Below, piece by piece: positions 1-9,482 of a stretch of DNA of 64,000 nucleotides. The stretch is from Xestospongia bergquistia. Its lineage: Eukaryota; Porifera; Demospongiae; Haplosclerida; Petrosiidae. The stretch spans positions 5,792,301 through 5,856,300 of the forward strand of contig OZ014423.1 of assembly GCA_963965975.1 (NCBI GenBank), in the 5' to 3' direction. Below the pieces are notes generated by a model. The model searched no databases, was not told where the DNA came from, and worked only from the letters and a program-made list of their open reading frames with translations. The position numbers and the translations under genes were made by a program. How positions within the stretch are numbered: the first letter of the stretch is position 1; every line of letters begins with the position of its first letter.

Positions 1-2676
1 GTTGGTAATGAAGGAATACCTTGGAGAATATGTGATTTGAATAAGAAATATGACCTCTGTGACACATATCCTTCAGTAGTAAGTTATTTCTTATAGAAGC
101 AGACACTTTCATCACCTGTAATTCTCTCTTTACTCTAGTTTGCAGTACCAGCTTCTTGTAATGATGAGTTAGTACAGGGTGTAGCTCAATTCAGAAGTAA
201 AGGAAGATTGCCTGTAAGTATTATTGTACAATGTGTCTTTGTATAACAATGCATGAACTCTTATGTAGGTACTCTCCTGGTTACATCCAGTAACTCATGC
301 GTCTATTACTCGTTGTAGTCAGCCTTTAGTTGGTACTATGACTAAACGAAGTAAAGAAGATGAGCAATATGTACAGGAGATACTTAAAGCTAATGACAAG
401 TCTAATAAACTTTATATCTTGGATGCTCGACCAAAAATGAATGCACTGGCCAATGTAGTAAGTCAATGAAACTGAAAATAACAATGTTAATTGAACTAGT
501 ACTGACTGAACTATGTAATACTGACTGAACTAGTATATGTAATACTGACTTAACTAGTATATGTAATACTGACTGAACTAGTATGTGTAATACTGACTGA
601 ACTAGTATATGTAATACTGACTGAACTAGTATATGTAATACTGACTGAACTAGTATATGTAATACTGACTGAACTATTATATGTAATACTGACTGAACTA
701 GTATGTGTAATACTGACTGAATTAGTATATGTAATACTGACTGAACTATTATATGTAATACTGACTGAACTATTATATGTAATACTGACTGAACTAGTAT
801 ATGTAATACTGACTGAACTATTATATGTAGATATTGTGTTTATAGTAATTTTAAAGTGTTATTATTAATATATGTGATTTAGGCAATGGGTGGTGGATAT
901 GAGTATGAAGATTGTTATGTGAATATTGACTTTAGTTTCCTTGATATTGGAAACATACATGTCATGAGAGAAAGGTAGATCATTATTGTTGTTATATTAT
1001 TGTTATATTATTGTTATTATACATGTATATATATTATGTTATTTAGTTTAAAGAAATTAAAGGAGATTTGTTATCCTGATGTTGATGATCAGAGATGGTT
1101 CTCAAATTTAGAGTCAACTCATTGGCTTGACCATATTAAAGTAAGAATAGTATGAAAGAATTGTAAATTTGCACCTTCTCTGTTCTTCTATGGTTATGTG
1201 GTTACTATATCTATTGACCAATATATAAGTCCCTTTATTACTGACACTATTTATTTCCTGTCATTGTTTGTAGTATATTTTATGTGGAGCAGTCAAAGTT
1301 GTGGAGGCTGTAGAACATCATAAGTCTTCTGTTATTGTACATTGTACTGATGGCTGGGATAGGACAGCTCAAATCACCTCCCTATCAATGATAATGATGG
1401 ATTCTTATTTCCGTACCATAAGAGGTTTTGAGGTAATTCAAAGGAGTTAACAAAGTGATTTATGATCTCTTTTAGGTACTTGTTGAGAAAGAATGGCTTT
1501 CCTTTGGTCACAAATTTTCTCAAGTAAATATCTCAGTTATCACACACATATACTATATTTGTTCTCTTATAGCGTATTGGTCATGGTGACAAGAATCATG
1601 GTGATGACCAGCGGGCTCCTATTTTTATTCAGTTCATTGATTGTGTCTGGCAATTAACTGAACAGTTTCCAACAGCTTTTGAGTTTAATGAACATTTCTT
1701 AATAACAATATTAGACCATCTGTACAGGTATCCATTGTTTTGTTTATTTGATAATATTTCTTTTGTTTCTCTCTCAGTTGTCTTTTTGGAACATTTCTCT
1801 ACAATTGTGAGAGAGCAAGAATGGAAGCTGTAAGTAAAATAATGGCTCCATTTTAATTTCATTACTCTTTTTTATGAAGCGTATTAAAGATAATACTGTA
1901 TCTCTCTGGAGTTTTGTTAATAGTCAGGTATTAGTAGAATATAATGCACTACACAACTTACAATATTTTTTTAGATTGATGTCTACAAGAATCCATTATA
2001 TGCAGAGCATATGAACAACAGAGTATGTCTTCTATCGATATATTTAGTTATTTATAAATGTATTTCACTTGCAGGTACTTCTTCCTCGAACCAGTATCAG
2101 GATGTTACAGTTATGGAATGGTTATTATCTGAGGTGGAATCCTCGCATGAAGCCACAGGTTACTACTAATGATGTTGTAATGTAATCCTGTTTGATAGCC
2201 AAATGTTTTACTATTAACAATTACTCCCTTTTATTATCATAGGAAAGCGAGTTTGAAAGATCAAGACAATTACAAATTCTTATCAAATTGGTAAGTACTG
2301 TTTGGTTTACATCTGTATTAAGTGTATGGTCAATATAAGGGGTTTTCCCAATGTGATCTTCCTAGTGTCTATTCTTACTCAGCAATAGTAGTTGATTTAG
2401 TCTATATCTATTGACAGATGTATGCTGATGTAGTATTTGTTCAGTTACTCACTATTTAGATTTGAAACATTCCAATGTATAGTTTTGAATTTCCTCTAAC
2501 TACTGAACTATGTTATATTACATATACATCTTTCCTATCATGTATGTGTAAAATAACTTTGTTAATTAGTTGGTAAGGTATGTGTCTTTTGTAGCTTAAG
2601 GAAAAATGTCAAGAGCTTTCAGATCAGCAGAGAAATATTCAACCAACAGAAGAAGTGGTAGTTCCAGCCAGTTAGT
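1..2676 (+). CDS. MTMR2: Myotubularin-family phosphoinositide 3-phosphatase (MTM1/MTMR1/MTMR2 class), 5'-partial, multi-exon
   Basis: Conceptual exons joined at GT-AG sites give a continuous match to the myotubularin phosphatase domain. The first visible exon encodes [19 protein letters not shown], which matches the start of that domain. The active-site loop [11 protein letters not shown] (about 1342-1375) keeps the catalytic Cys and Arg of the CX5R signature, so this should be an active enzyme removing the 3-phosphate from PI3P and PI(3,5)P2 on endosomal membranes. Downstream segments [26 protein letters not shown] and [12 protein letters not shown] are typical of the MTM1/MTMR1/MTMR2 subgroup rather than of MTMR6-8. 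A charged, coiled-coil-like tail ends at tag 2674-2676. The PH-GRAM part must lie before base 1. The vertebrate C-terminal PDZ ligand (VQTVV) is not preserved: this protein ends VVVPAS. Introns are mostly 45-70 bp; two longer ones carry a tandem array (about 492-832) or plain AT-rich sequence. Confidence 0.93.
492..832. repeat. 24-bp tandem satellite inside a myotubularin intron
   Basis: About 14 head-to-tail copies of a 24-bp unit whose core reads ctgaactagtatatgtaata; variants swap actagtat for actattat or tatgtgta. The array fills most of the intron between the exons ending near 457 and starting near 883. There are no unique spacers between copies. Confidence 0.95.
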
Positions 2677-3321
2677 TAAATTAACTGAGTTTTGTTCTTT
2701 GTATTTTTCTTCATCACAAAAATAATAAAAACAATTGTTACATTGTCTTGTCATTACAATTATTTATATATTAGTTTGTTACTGACCAAAATATCAATGT
2801 GAAATCAAGCAGGTTACATTACAATGGCACTAACAGTGCACACAGTAACAATTGATTGGTTTATATAACCAATATTATGGTTATATACTGGTCATATACA
2901 TAGATTGTTTGTGCATTGAAAGTAGTACTCATTTGATTTAGAATTGAACAATTTAAGTAGCTTAATAAAGGAGACTGATAAAGGAGGATATGTGTGTATT
3001 TTTTTTATCATAAATCCAGTAATGACAGCCAAAAGGTTTAACCTCCATTTGTTTAACTATAAGATGTTAAATAGAATCTTCATTGCTCAGACAATTAACT
3101 GCACGATTGTCAACTAGAATGTTATTTAAATAATAAAACAGTGTGATGTTTCCTATTTTCAGTAAATCATATATGTATCTTAATTGACAACAGATTGGTT
3201 AAGTCAATTAATATAATTTTATAGTGTGGATACTTGTCACAAAGCATTGTGGGTCAAAATGAGTCCATTGTGAATTTTATTTATTTAAAAATTGCATTCT
3301 AAAACACATACAAATAAAATG
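2677..3321. other. Intergenic 3' region between convergent genes
   Basis: AT-rich sequence between the myotubularin stop and the 3' end of the minus-strand death-fold gene. It holds a plausible polyadenylation signal aataaa at 2724-2729 for the myotubularin gene. I see no ORF or structured element in the rest. Confidence 0.6.
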
Positions 3322-4451
3322 CTAAGAATTGCCTATATGGTACATTAAGTCCTCATTAACTAGTATATAATCTTGGTCATCTACAGTCCCAGATACATTA
3401 ATATTAATTGTAATATTTGCCTTTAAGTCTTGCAGTACTCGGTCACCAGTTGATGTACTAGAACTTGATTGGACACGATGTGTGTGTCTTTGATATCTAT
3501 CAATGTTTTTTTCAAGTTGACGCAATAGTTTCTCTATGTCAACAAACTCATCATCTACTTTTTCAATTGTGGAGAGAGCTGTGGAATCGCCAATCTTTAA
3601 TTTGGAAACTGCTTTGTGTAAACTTTTTTGTAACTCTGTTGTTTTTTCAAGAAGCTCTTCAATATCTTTTCCATTAGCATCTTTGTGTCGGTCCATCCTT
3701 CGTTTATAGTCAGTTAATGTTTTTTTAGTATCCAGTTGTTCATTGCTAAGAGCTTCTTGTACTTGATGATGAAACAAGTCTACATTCCTTGCAGCTGTAT
3801 TATGTTCAACAGTAGTCGTTCTTTTCAATTTCTCTAAATATTCTAATTTTTTGTCTTCACTTATCAATGTTGGATGAGGCACTTGGGCATAACCTGGTGG
3901 ACTTTGTACACCTTCTGTCATATTATTAAAAATACAGTAGTAATCATCACCATCTAATTGTAGGTTGGGATGTGGCTTGTTAAGTGATTGCGATTTTGAT
4001 TTAACAGTTGTATCTTCTTCATCTATAGAAACAATAATGTAAGTTTAGATGTACATTTATCTATTTATCTGTCTATCTCTTATATACAAATCATATTACT
4101 ACTATATAAATATTTTTAGTATTATTAATTCATATCACCTTGCACAATATGTTCACGTTTTATAATTTCAGATGTCTTGATATCACCGCATTCTTTCAAT
4201 GCATCAACAATCATCAACCATTCTTTGCCTTCTTCACAGTTCTGTAGAAAGTACTCCAAAGCTTGAATAAAAGCCCAGTTATCGATCTCCGGGTTTGAAC
4301 GTTTAAACTCTTTTATTTTTCGTGGTTCTAATCGCAGACATACAAGAAAGACAAGACGATCCGCCGAGCTGTCTTTGACTGCCATGAAGATGTCGTGTGT
4401 GGTAGGCCCTTTTTTCTCACTCACAGCCATAGCAAAAAGTTTGGGTTTCAC
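3322..4451 (-). CDS. Death-fold-like plus coiled-coil protein, copy A (two exons)
   Basis: Exons 4451..4139 and 4022..3322 join with a phase-1 intron (donor caag|gtgata, acceptor ctatag|atgaa), giving 337 aa. Exon 1 encodes an all-helical segment of about 80 residues (RKIKEFKRSNPEIDNWAFI through WLMIVDALKECGDIKTSEII) whose pattern suggests a death-fold domain; this is inference from helical pattern and spacing, not a certain family match. Exon 2 begins DEEDTTVKSK and is a charged, heptad-like coiled coil (LKRTTTVEHNTAARNVDLFH onward), with a short hydrophobic tail containing ITININVSG. A second possible start lies at 4430 (MAVSEKKG). The donor is weak; read-through would stop after four residues. 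The start codon faces the B-box/NHL gene across about 150 bp, so the two probably share a promoter. I cannot name an orthologue. An adaptor role in death-fold signalling is speculative. Confidence 0.72.
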
Positions 4452-4601
4452 TTCTTTGGCTTCTAAACTGTATTACTAGTTTCTTTGAGGGGAGGGTCTG
4501 CCTATGCGAGACTAAGTATACACTACATAAAATTCCATACTGGAATCGTATGTCTTCTCAATTAGTGGTTGTCATACACTAAGCTCTTCTTACTAGTTAA
4601 T
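4452..4601. promoter_or_regulatory. Shared bidirectional promoter, module copy A
   Basis: The 150 bp between the divergent start codons of the death-fold/coiled-coil gene (-) and the B-box/NHL gene (+, taking ATG 4602). Both genes run outward from it, so it must carry both promoters. No TATA box is obvious. The matching interval in copy B is 9325-9482. Confidence 0.6.
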
Positions 4602-7559
4602 ATGGAGCCTAGTCTTGTGTTCGAGCAACAACTTTCTGAAGGATGTTCGAAACATCCAGGAGAGAGTATTCAAACTTACTGCAATACCTGTAACGAGTTG
4701 CTGTGCTCAAGATGTCTTATGAGGGGACACGATAATCACAAAATCTCCAGCTATTCGGACTATCTTATGCGCCGTCTAAAGCAGGCAGAAAAACATCTTC
4801 ACAGGTTGTCAGGTATTAAGCAGAGAGCAGAAAACTTAAAGTCTCGCCTATGTATTTATGGGAATGAGTTTGAGAAGTGCTATGATGATTCCTTAAAGAC
4901 GTTGAACAACTTTGAAAAGGTTCAGGTTGGTATGAAAGCGTGGAAAGAAAGCGTAACAGCAGAACTGGAACGAAAGAAAACTGTTCAACTACATCAAATT
5001 GATAAAGTTATTGACAGTAATGGTGACTTAGAAGGTTTGGTCATTAAATTGCCCAAAGTTTCGATTCACAAGCTCTTCAAAGAAACTCTGCCATTGAAAG
5101 TTAAGGAGCTTACACCAAATTCTGTAATAGCTCTGAAGAATACTTACTATCACGTGCGACGCTATAATTCTAGCCATTATGATAGATCTAGTATTGCAAG
5201 TAGTCAATCTGATATTTTAACAACAACATCACTGTGTGAAAGTTCTCGATGTGCCAGTAGTTTTACAGATCGTGATGAGGACTATGATTCAATGTCTTCA
5301 TATGTTACAGCATCAGATGGTCCAGATAGACTAGAGTCCAAGTTTAAAGATGTTCTATGTAATTCTTTAGAAGAAACAGAGAGTTATGATACATTTGTTG
5401 GATCTAACACTAATGAATTACTCATACAACCTGGACATAGTGTAGATGAAGAATATACATATGCACCTCACTTTGTATCGCAGACCACTCAATTTGGTCA
5501 TCCTTATCAGCAAGAAAGAGATCATTCCTCTTTACAGTCCCAGTCCTTGTCAAATAATCCACAGCAATGGGATGATCACAAAGATATACCACCACCTCTT
5601 CCATCTGGTCATCCTAATCAGCAAGAAAGGAAGCTTTCCTCTTTACAGTCCCAGACTTTGTCAAGTAATCCACAGCAATGGGATGATCACAAAGATATAC
5701 CACCACCTCTTCCATCTGGTCATCCTAATCAGCAAGAAAGGAAGCTTTCCTCTTTACAGTCCCAGTCCTTGTCAAGTAATCCACAACGATGGGAAGATCC
5801 CAAAAATATACCACCACCTCTTTCATCTGGTCATCCTAATCAGCAAGAAAAGAAGCTTTCCTCTTTACAGTCCCAGACTTTGTCAAGTAATCCACAGCAA
5901 TGGGATGATCACAAAGATATACCACCACCTCTTCCATCTGGTCATCCTAATCAGCAAGAAAGGGAACTTTCCTCTTTACAGTCCCAATCTCATGTTAGCA
6001 AAGATTCAACCAGCTGCAGGCAACAACAACCTTTTCCATTGTATATAAATATACAGGCTAAGGACAAAGAGTCTATTCCTTCAAGAATACGCTCAAAAAG
6101 TGAATACTCACATTTAGACTACTTTCGTATGGAACATCCTCCACCTTTACAAGGAGGTCATCATCCTATTCAAAAAACCAAGTCTGCTCCATTTTTTTCA
6201 AGATTGTCTTCATCCATCATTCCAGCTGTCTCCCCTATTCAAGAACAGCTTCCTTCTTCACCTGACCCTTATCTCCTACCTTGTCCATCTACTTCAGGTT
6301 CAATAGAATCCAGGAAACTAAATGCCACTAATGCCAGCGATAAAGATATTGTGCCACCACATTGTGACTATGATAGCTTGGAAAATGCAGAACGGGCAAC
6401 ACACATGAAATCTAATCTGTCACTTGAGGAACCCGAACATATCTTGCCTGATGAAGTCGTGTACGATGATCCTTTAACATTGATAGCATCTCAAAGTACC
6501 AATCAACCCTCTCAACCTACTCCATATCAACCCCTCTATTCAGCAAACAAAGTTCAGCCATATCATCCTCTAAACGTTACAAGTCAACTTTCTGGAACTT
6601 CAAACATGGATGCTAGCCATTTAATGAAGGATACAGAATATAAAGAAACAATTATTCGACCATCAAATATATTTGTAAACAGCTGTCTTGCTGAAAATCC
6701 TGGAGAATATGTTAGCCTGTATGATGTATGTGTAAATCAAGATGGTTCCATGATCTTTAGTGACCCCAAAAATTTGTGTTTGAGAATTTTACTGGGCACA
6801 ACTGAATCATCAAAACGAATGACCAAACGTTTCAAAAACAACATCCATGGCCAACCACAAGCAATTGCATATGATAAATTACACCGACGAATATTGGTAG
6901 CATCAGACGACTGCCTCACTCAAGTAGAGTATAGTGAAGAACTCAAAAAGTTCAAATCAAGGAAATTAATCAAAGGGTTTACACCATTGTCCATTACCTG
7001 TACTATGACTGGAAGTAGTTCATCATTATATGCAACTATATGGCCTAAAGTGGGAGAACCTTGTGTTCATCAATTAGATCATAATGGCCACTTTCAAAGC
7101 AAGTTGCATTCATCAGATATAGCAAAAAAGCCACAAGGAATTGATTATAAAAGATCATATTTAGTCGTTTCAACCCTAAAAGATGGATGCCTGATAAAGA
7201 TTTCACCTAGTGGTAATCCATTGTGGGAAAGTAACGTGGATGCTAGAACATCTGGAATTCTCCAGCAACCATTTGGTGTGGCTATTCTACCAAACGAATA
7301 TATTGCTGTTACAGAGTGTAGTGCTCATCGTGTATCAGTTTTTTCAAAAGATGGCAGGCTAGTGTTAAGATTTGGTGAGTTAGGCTCAGATCCAGGAAAA
7401 TTTAATACACCTCAGGGAATTGCTGTTCGTCTTAATAAAGAGTTGGTCGTGGTTGACTCTGGCAATGACAGGATACAAATATTCTCATTAGATTCTCTTG
7501 AGCTGCCACAGTCTTTACATGTAGAATTCAAAGGAAATTATGAATCCATACCATTTTGA
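4602..7559 (+). CDS. B-box / coiled-coil / proline-rich / NHL-propeller protein, copy A (RING-less TRIM-like)
   Basis: Single exon, 985 aa from ATG 4602; an in-frame ATG at 4569 would add 11 residues, but alignment to the paralogue (MDRFVFERQ) favours 4602. The N-terminus has a B-box2-type zinc site, C-x2-H-x8-C-x2-C-x4-C-x2-C-x4-H-x2-H (CSKHPGESIQTYCNTC, then LLCSRC and GHDNH), followed by a helical coiled coil to about residue 150. There is no RING, so E3 ligase activity is not expected from this chain alone. The middle is disordered and holds five copies of a 37-residue repeat ending in IPPPLP, a possible SH3/WW/EVH1 ligand. The C-terminal ~290 residues form an NHL-type beta-propeller (QQPFGVAILPNEYIAVTE; GKFNTPQGIAVRLNKELVVV). 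The domain order recalls TRIM2/3/71-like proteins, but no one-to-one orthologue is claimed. Confidence 0.85.
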   Translation: MEPSLVFEQQLSEGCSKHPGESIQTYCNTCNELLCSRCLMRGHDNHKISSYSDYLMRRLKQAEKHLHRLSGIKQRAENLKSRLCIYGNEFEKCYDDSLKTLNNFEKVQVGMKAWKESVTAELERKKTVQLHQIDKVIDSNGDLEGLVIKLPKVSIHKLFKETLPLKVKELTPNSVIALKNTYYHVRRYNSSHYDRSSIASSQSDILTTTSLCESSRCASSFTDRDEDYDSMSSYVTASDGPDRLESKFKDVLCNSLEETESYDTFVGSNTNELLIQPGHSVDEEYTYAPHFVSQTTQFGHPYQQERDHSSLQSQSLSNNPQQWDDHKDIPPPLPSGHPNQQERKLSSLQSQTLSSNPQQWDDHKDIPPPLPSGHPNQQERKLSSLQSQSLSSNPQRWEDPKNIPPPLSSGHPNQQEKKLSSLQSQTLSSNPQQWDDHKDIPPPLPSGHPNQQERELSSLQSQSHVSKDSTSCRQQQPFPLYINIQAKDKESIPSRIRSKSEYSHLDYFRMEHPPPLQGGHHPIQKTKSAPFFSRLSSSIIPAVSPIQEQLPSSPDPYLLPCPSTSGSIESRKLNATNASDKDIVPPHCDYDSLENAERATHMKSNLSLEEPEHILPDEVVYDDPLTLIASQSTNQPSQPTPYQPLYSANKVQPYHPLNVTSQLSGTSNMDASHLMKDTEYKETIIRPSNIFVNSCLAENPGEYVSLYDVCVNQDGSMIFSDPKNLCLRILLGTTESSKRMTKRFKNNIHGQPQAIAYDKLHRRILVASDDCLTQVEYSEELKKFKSRKLIKGFTPLSITCTMTGSSSSLYATIWPKVGEPCVHQLDHNGHFQSKLHSSDIAKKPQGIDYKRSYLVVSTLKDGCLIKISPSGNPLWESNVDARTSGILQQPFGVAILPNEYIAVTECSAHRVSVFSKDGRLVLRFGELGSDPGKFNTPQGIAVRLNKELVVVDSGNDRIQIFSLDSLELPQSLHVEFKGNYESIPF
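5494..5990 (+). repeat. In-frame 111-bp tandem repeat encoding a 37-aa proline-rich unit
   Basis: About 4.5 copies of a 111-bp unit encoding SGHPNQQER-KLSSLQSQ-...-QQWDDHKDIPPPLP. Adjacent units are nearly identical at DNA level (successive tctggtcatcctaatcagca starts near 5604 and 5715 are 111 bp apart). The paralogue in copy B carries only one partial unit (near 10490-10540). Because the unit is a multiple of 3, the +1 shadow frame is also open across the array. Confidence 0.95.
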
Positions 7560-8606
7560 AATCATGACTACATATATTTGACTTCTTTGCAATATAGTAT
7601 GAACAACAAAAATATAGATATCCTTTTTAAAATATGTGAATTGATTTATGAAAAGGGATCATTTTTGTTAATTTTTAAAAAAAAAAGTTACTGTGTACAC
7701 AACCATATATTTTCACTGTATATATTTACACTAAATTATATCCCATTTGAAAAACAATGGATAGCTTTAATACAAAATTTAATAAACATCAATCTTTTTA
7801 AAAAGAATTGCTTACATTCAAGTGTCTTTATATTAATATTTTGATAGAAATGGTCCCTTATATTGCTAATCAGGTCACAATACAAAGATTAATTATATTA
7901 ATTACTTGGCTGTTGTACAATTATACATTTTAAAAAAATTCTATATTGTAGTGTTTTATGAGTATTGTTTGTATCTGTAATTAATGTGAGTCTTCCAGAA
8001 TCTAGTTTATATTACTGAAGTTATTCTAAAACATAAACTACCTCATCAAAAAACAATTTTACCAGGTGGTATGCTTTTTAGATTACTTTAATGTGTTGCC
8101 TTTTGCCAAGATTTATAAAGTGTTGAATTTTTAGAATAACTACATGGCACTGTGTGTATATACAATTATACTAATGTCATTAGTATAGACAATAGCAAAG
8201 GAAATTATTTTGTCAGTTAGTACTAATAGACTTCCTATCATAGCTGCTATGAGTGTACACACACTCCCTCACATGATGTTGTGTAAATACCTTTAATACA
8301 TACCTTTATTATATACACATTTATTGTCTAATCTATGAAGGAGTATCCACCTACTATGTAGAGTTCATAGTGTTGATATGTTTCTTATCATAACTGACCT
8401 CATTACATCTATGATGATCATAGTATCTGCGTGTGATCTTTGCCAAGCAGACATCTAGTATGTCAAGAAATATTTAGTCCAAATATAGGGGAAATAACTT
8501 AATGTCAATTAGGAAACCAGATCAAGAATTGACATGTAATCACTTGTTGGTTAACAATATAATTAATGAATTTGTTACTTTAATTATCACTGACATAGGA
8601 TTATGA
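7560..8606. other. Intergenic region between module copies A and B
   Basis: About 1 kb of AT-rich, stop-rich sequence separating the 3' end of the copy A B-box/NHL gene from the 3' end of the copy B death-fold/coiled-coil gene. A short open frame (7578-7844) is lysine/isoleucine-rich with no recognisable domain and is probably 3' UTR. I see no repeat or RNA gene. Confidence 0.5.
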
Positions 8607-9324
8607 TTACATATGCATACAACTTTTATCAATAACTAGTTCATAAGTGTCCTCATTACCTGAAGCGCCAGACACGTTGATATTAATTTTGATGATTGTC
8701 TGTAGGTCTTGCATTACTCGGTCGCTAGTTGACATACTTGTGTACGAATGAACACGTTGTGTAAATCTCTGATACTTATCAACTTTTTTTTCCAGATGAC
8801 CAAACTGTTTCTCTAATTTAACAAACTCTTCATCTACTGTTCCCATGGAGAAGGCTGTGGAATCTCCAATCTTTAATTTGGCAATCACCTCTTGTAAATT
8901 CTTGTGTAATTTTGTTGTCCTTTCTAGAAGGTCTTCGAGATCTTTCTCATGATCATCTCCATGCTTGTCCATTTTTCGTTTATATTCAGTTAATGTCTTC
9001 TCAGTGCCTGTACGCTCATTACTAAGAGCTTCTTGTACTTGAAAGTGAAATGATTCAACATTCCTTGTTGCTGTGTTGTGTTCAATTATACTTGTCCTTT
9101 TTAAGTTGTCTAAATATTCTAATCTTTCATCTTCACTTCCAAATAATGTTGGATGAGGTATGTGTGAATAATTTTGTTCTGGTTCAAACTTACAATAGTA
9201 ATCATTGTCAGAGTTAGAATGCCTGCCAATTGGTTTTGTTTTAACAGTTTCAGATGCTTCATCTGTAATAATAGTTTTATAGTGATAAATTATAATTATA
9301 GTAATTTATCTTACCTTGCGCCAT
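8607..9324 (-). CDS. Coiled-coil protein, copy B: paralogue lacking the death-fold exon
   Basis: Exons 9324..9315 (only MAQ plus one base) and 9262..8607 join with the same phase-1 intron position as copy A (caag|gtaaga; ttacag|atgaa), giving 221 aa beginning MAQDEASETVKTKP. The coiled coil and tail align with copy A throughout (EYLDNLKRTSIIEHNTATRN; STSDRVMQDLQ; IKININVSG). Just upstream of this ATG, in a different frame, lies a remnant resembling copy A's N-terminus (AKEGPTVREISKVIEHG against SEKKGPTTHDIF and IIKREH). A stop codon two codons before the ATG, in its frame, rules out simple extension. The protein therefore appears to have lost about 100 residues including the whole death-fold region. 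The donor is stronger than in copy A. Confidence 0.72.
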
Positions 9325-9482
9325 GTTCTATAACTTTGGATATTTCACGCACTGTAGGTCCTTCTTTAGCCGTAAATGCTTCTATAAACAACGGAGGTTC
9401 AGCAAATTCCTCACCCAATTGCTCTATCTGCCCCCGTATGTCTATAATGTATTCGTAATAGATGAACGATAGGACACTGATG
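9325..9482. promoter_or_regulatory. Shared bidirectional promoter, module copy B, containing death-fold remnant
   Basis: The 158 bp between the divergent ATGs at 9324 (-) and 9483 (+). It contains, on the minus strand at about 9330-9410, a short out-of-frame stretch still similar to the first exon of copy A. The former coding exon has become promoter or 5' UTR sequence. Confidence 0.5.

Noticed and set aside
492-832. CRISPR-like regular repeat spacing
   Set aside because: Units are directly abutting with no unique spacers, and the context is a eukaryotic intron.
5446-6048. 200-aa open frame overlapping the B-box/NHL gene
   Set aside because: It is the +1 shadow of the 111-bp in-frame repeat; the unit is a multiple of 3 and stop-free in that frame, so it stays open without coding for anything.
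7578-7844. 88-aa open frame after the copy A B-box/NHL gene
   Set aside because: AT-rich, low-complexity composition without a homologue in the matching place after copy B; probably 3' UTR.
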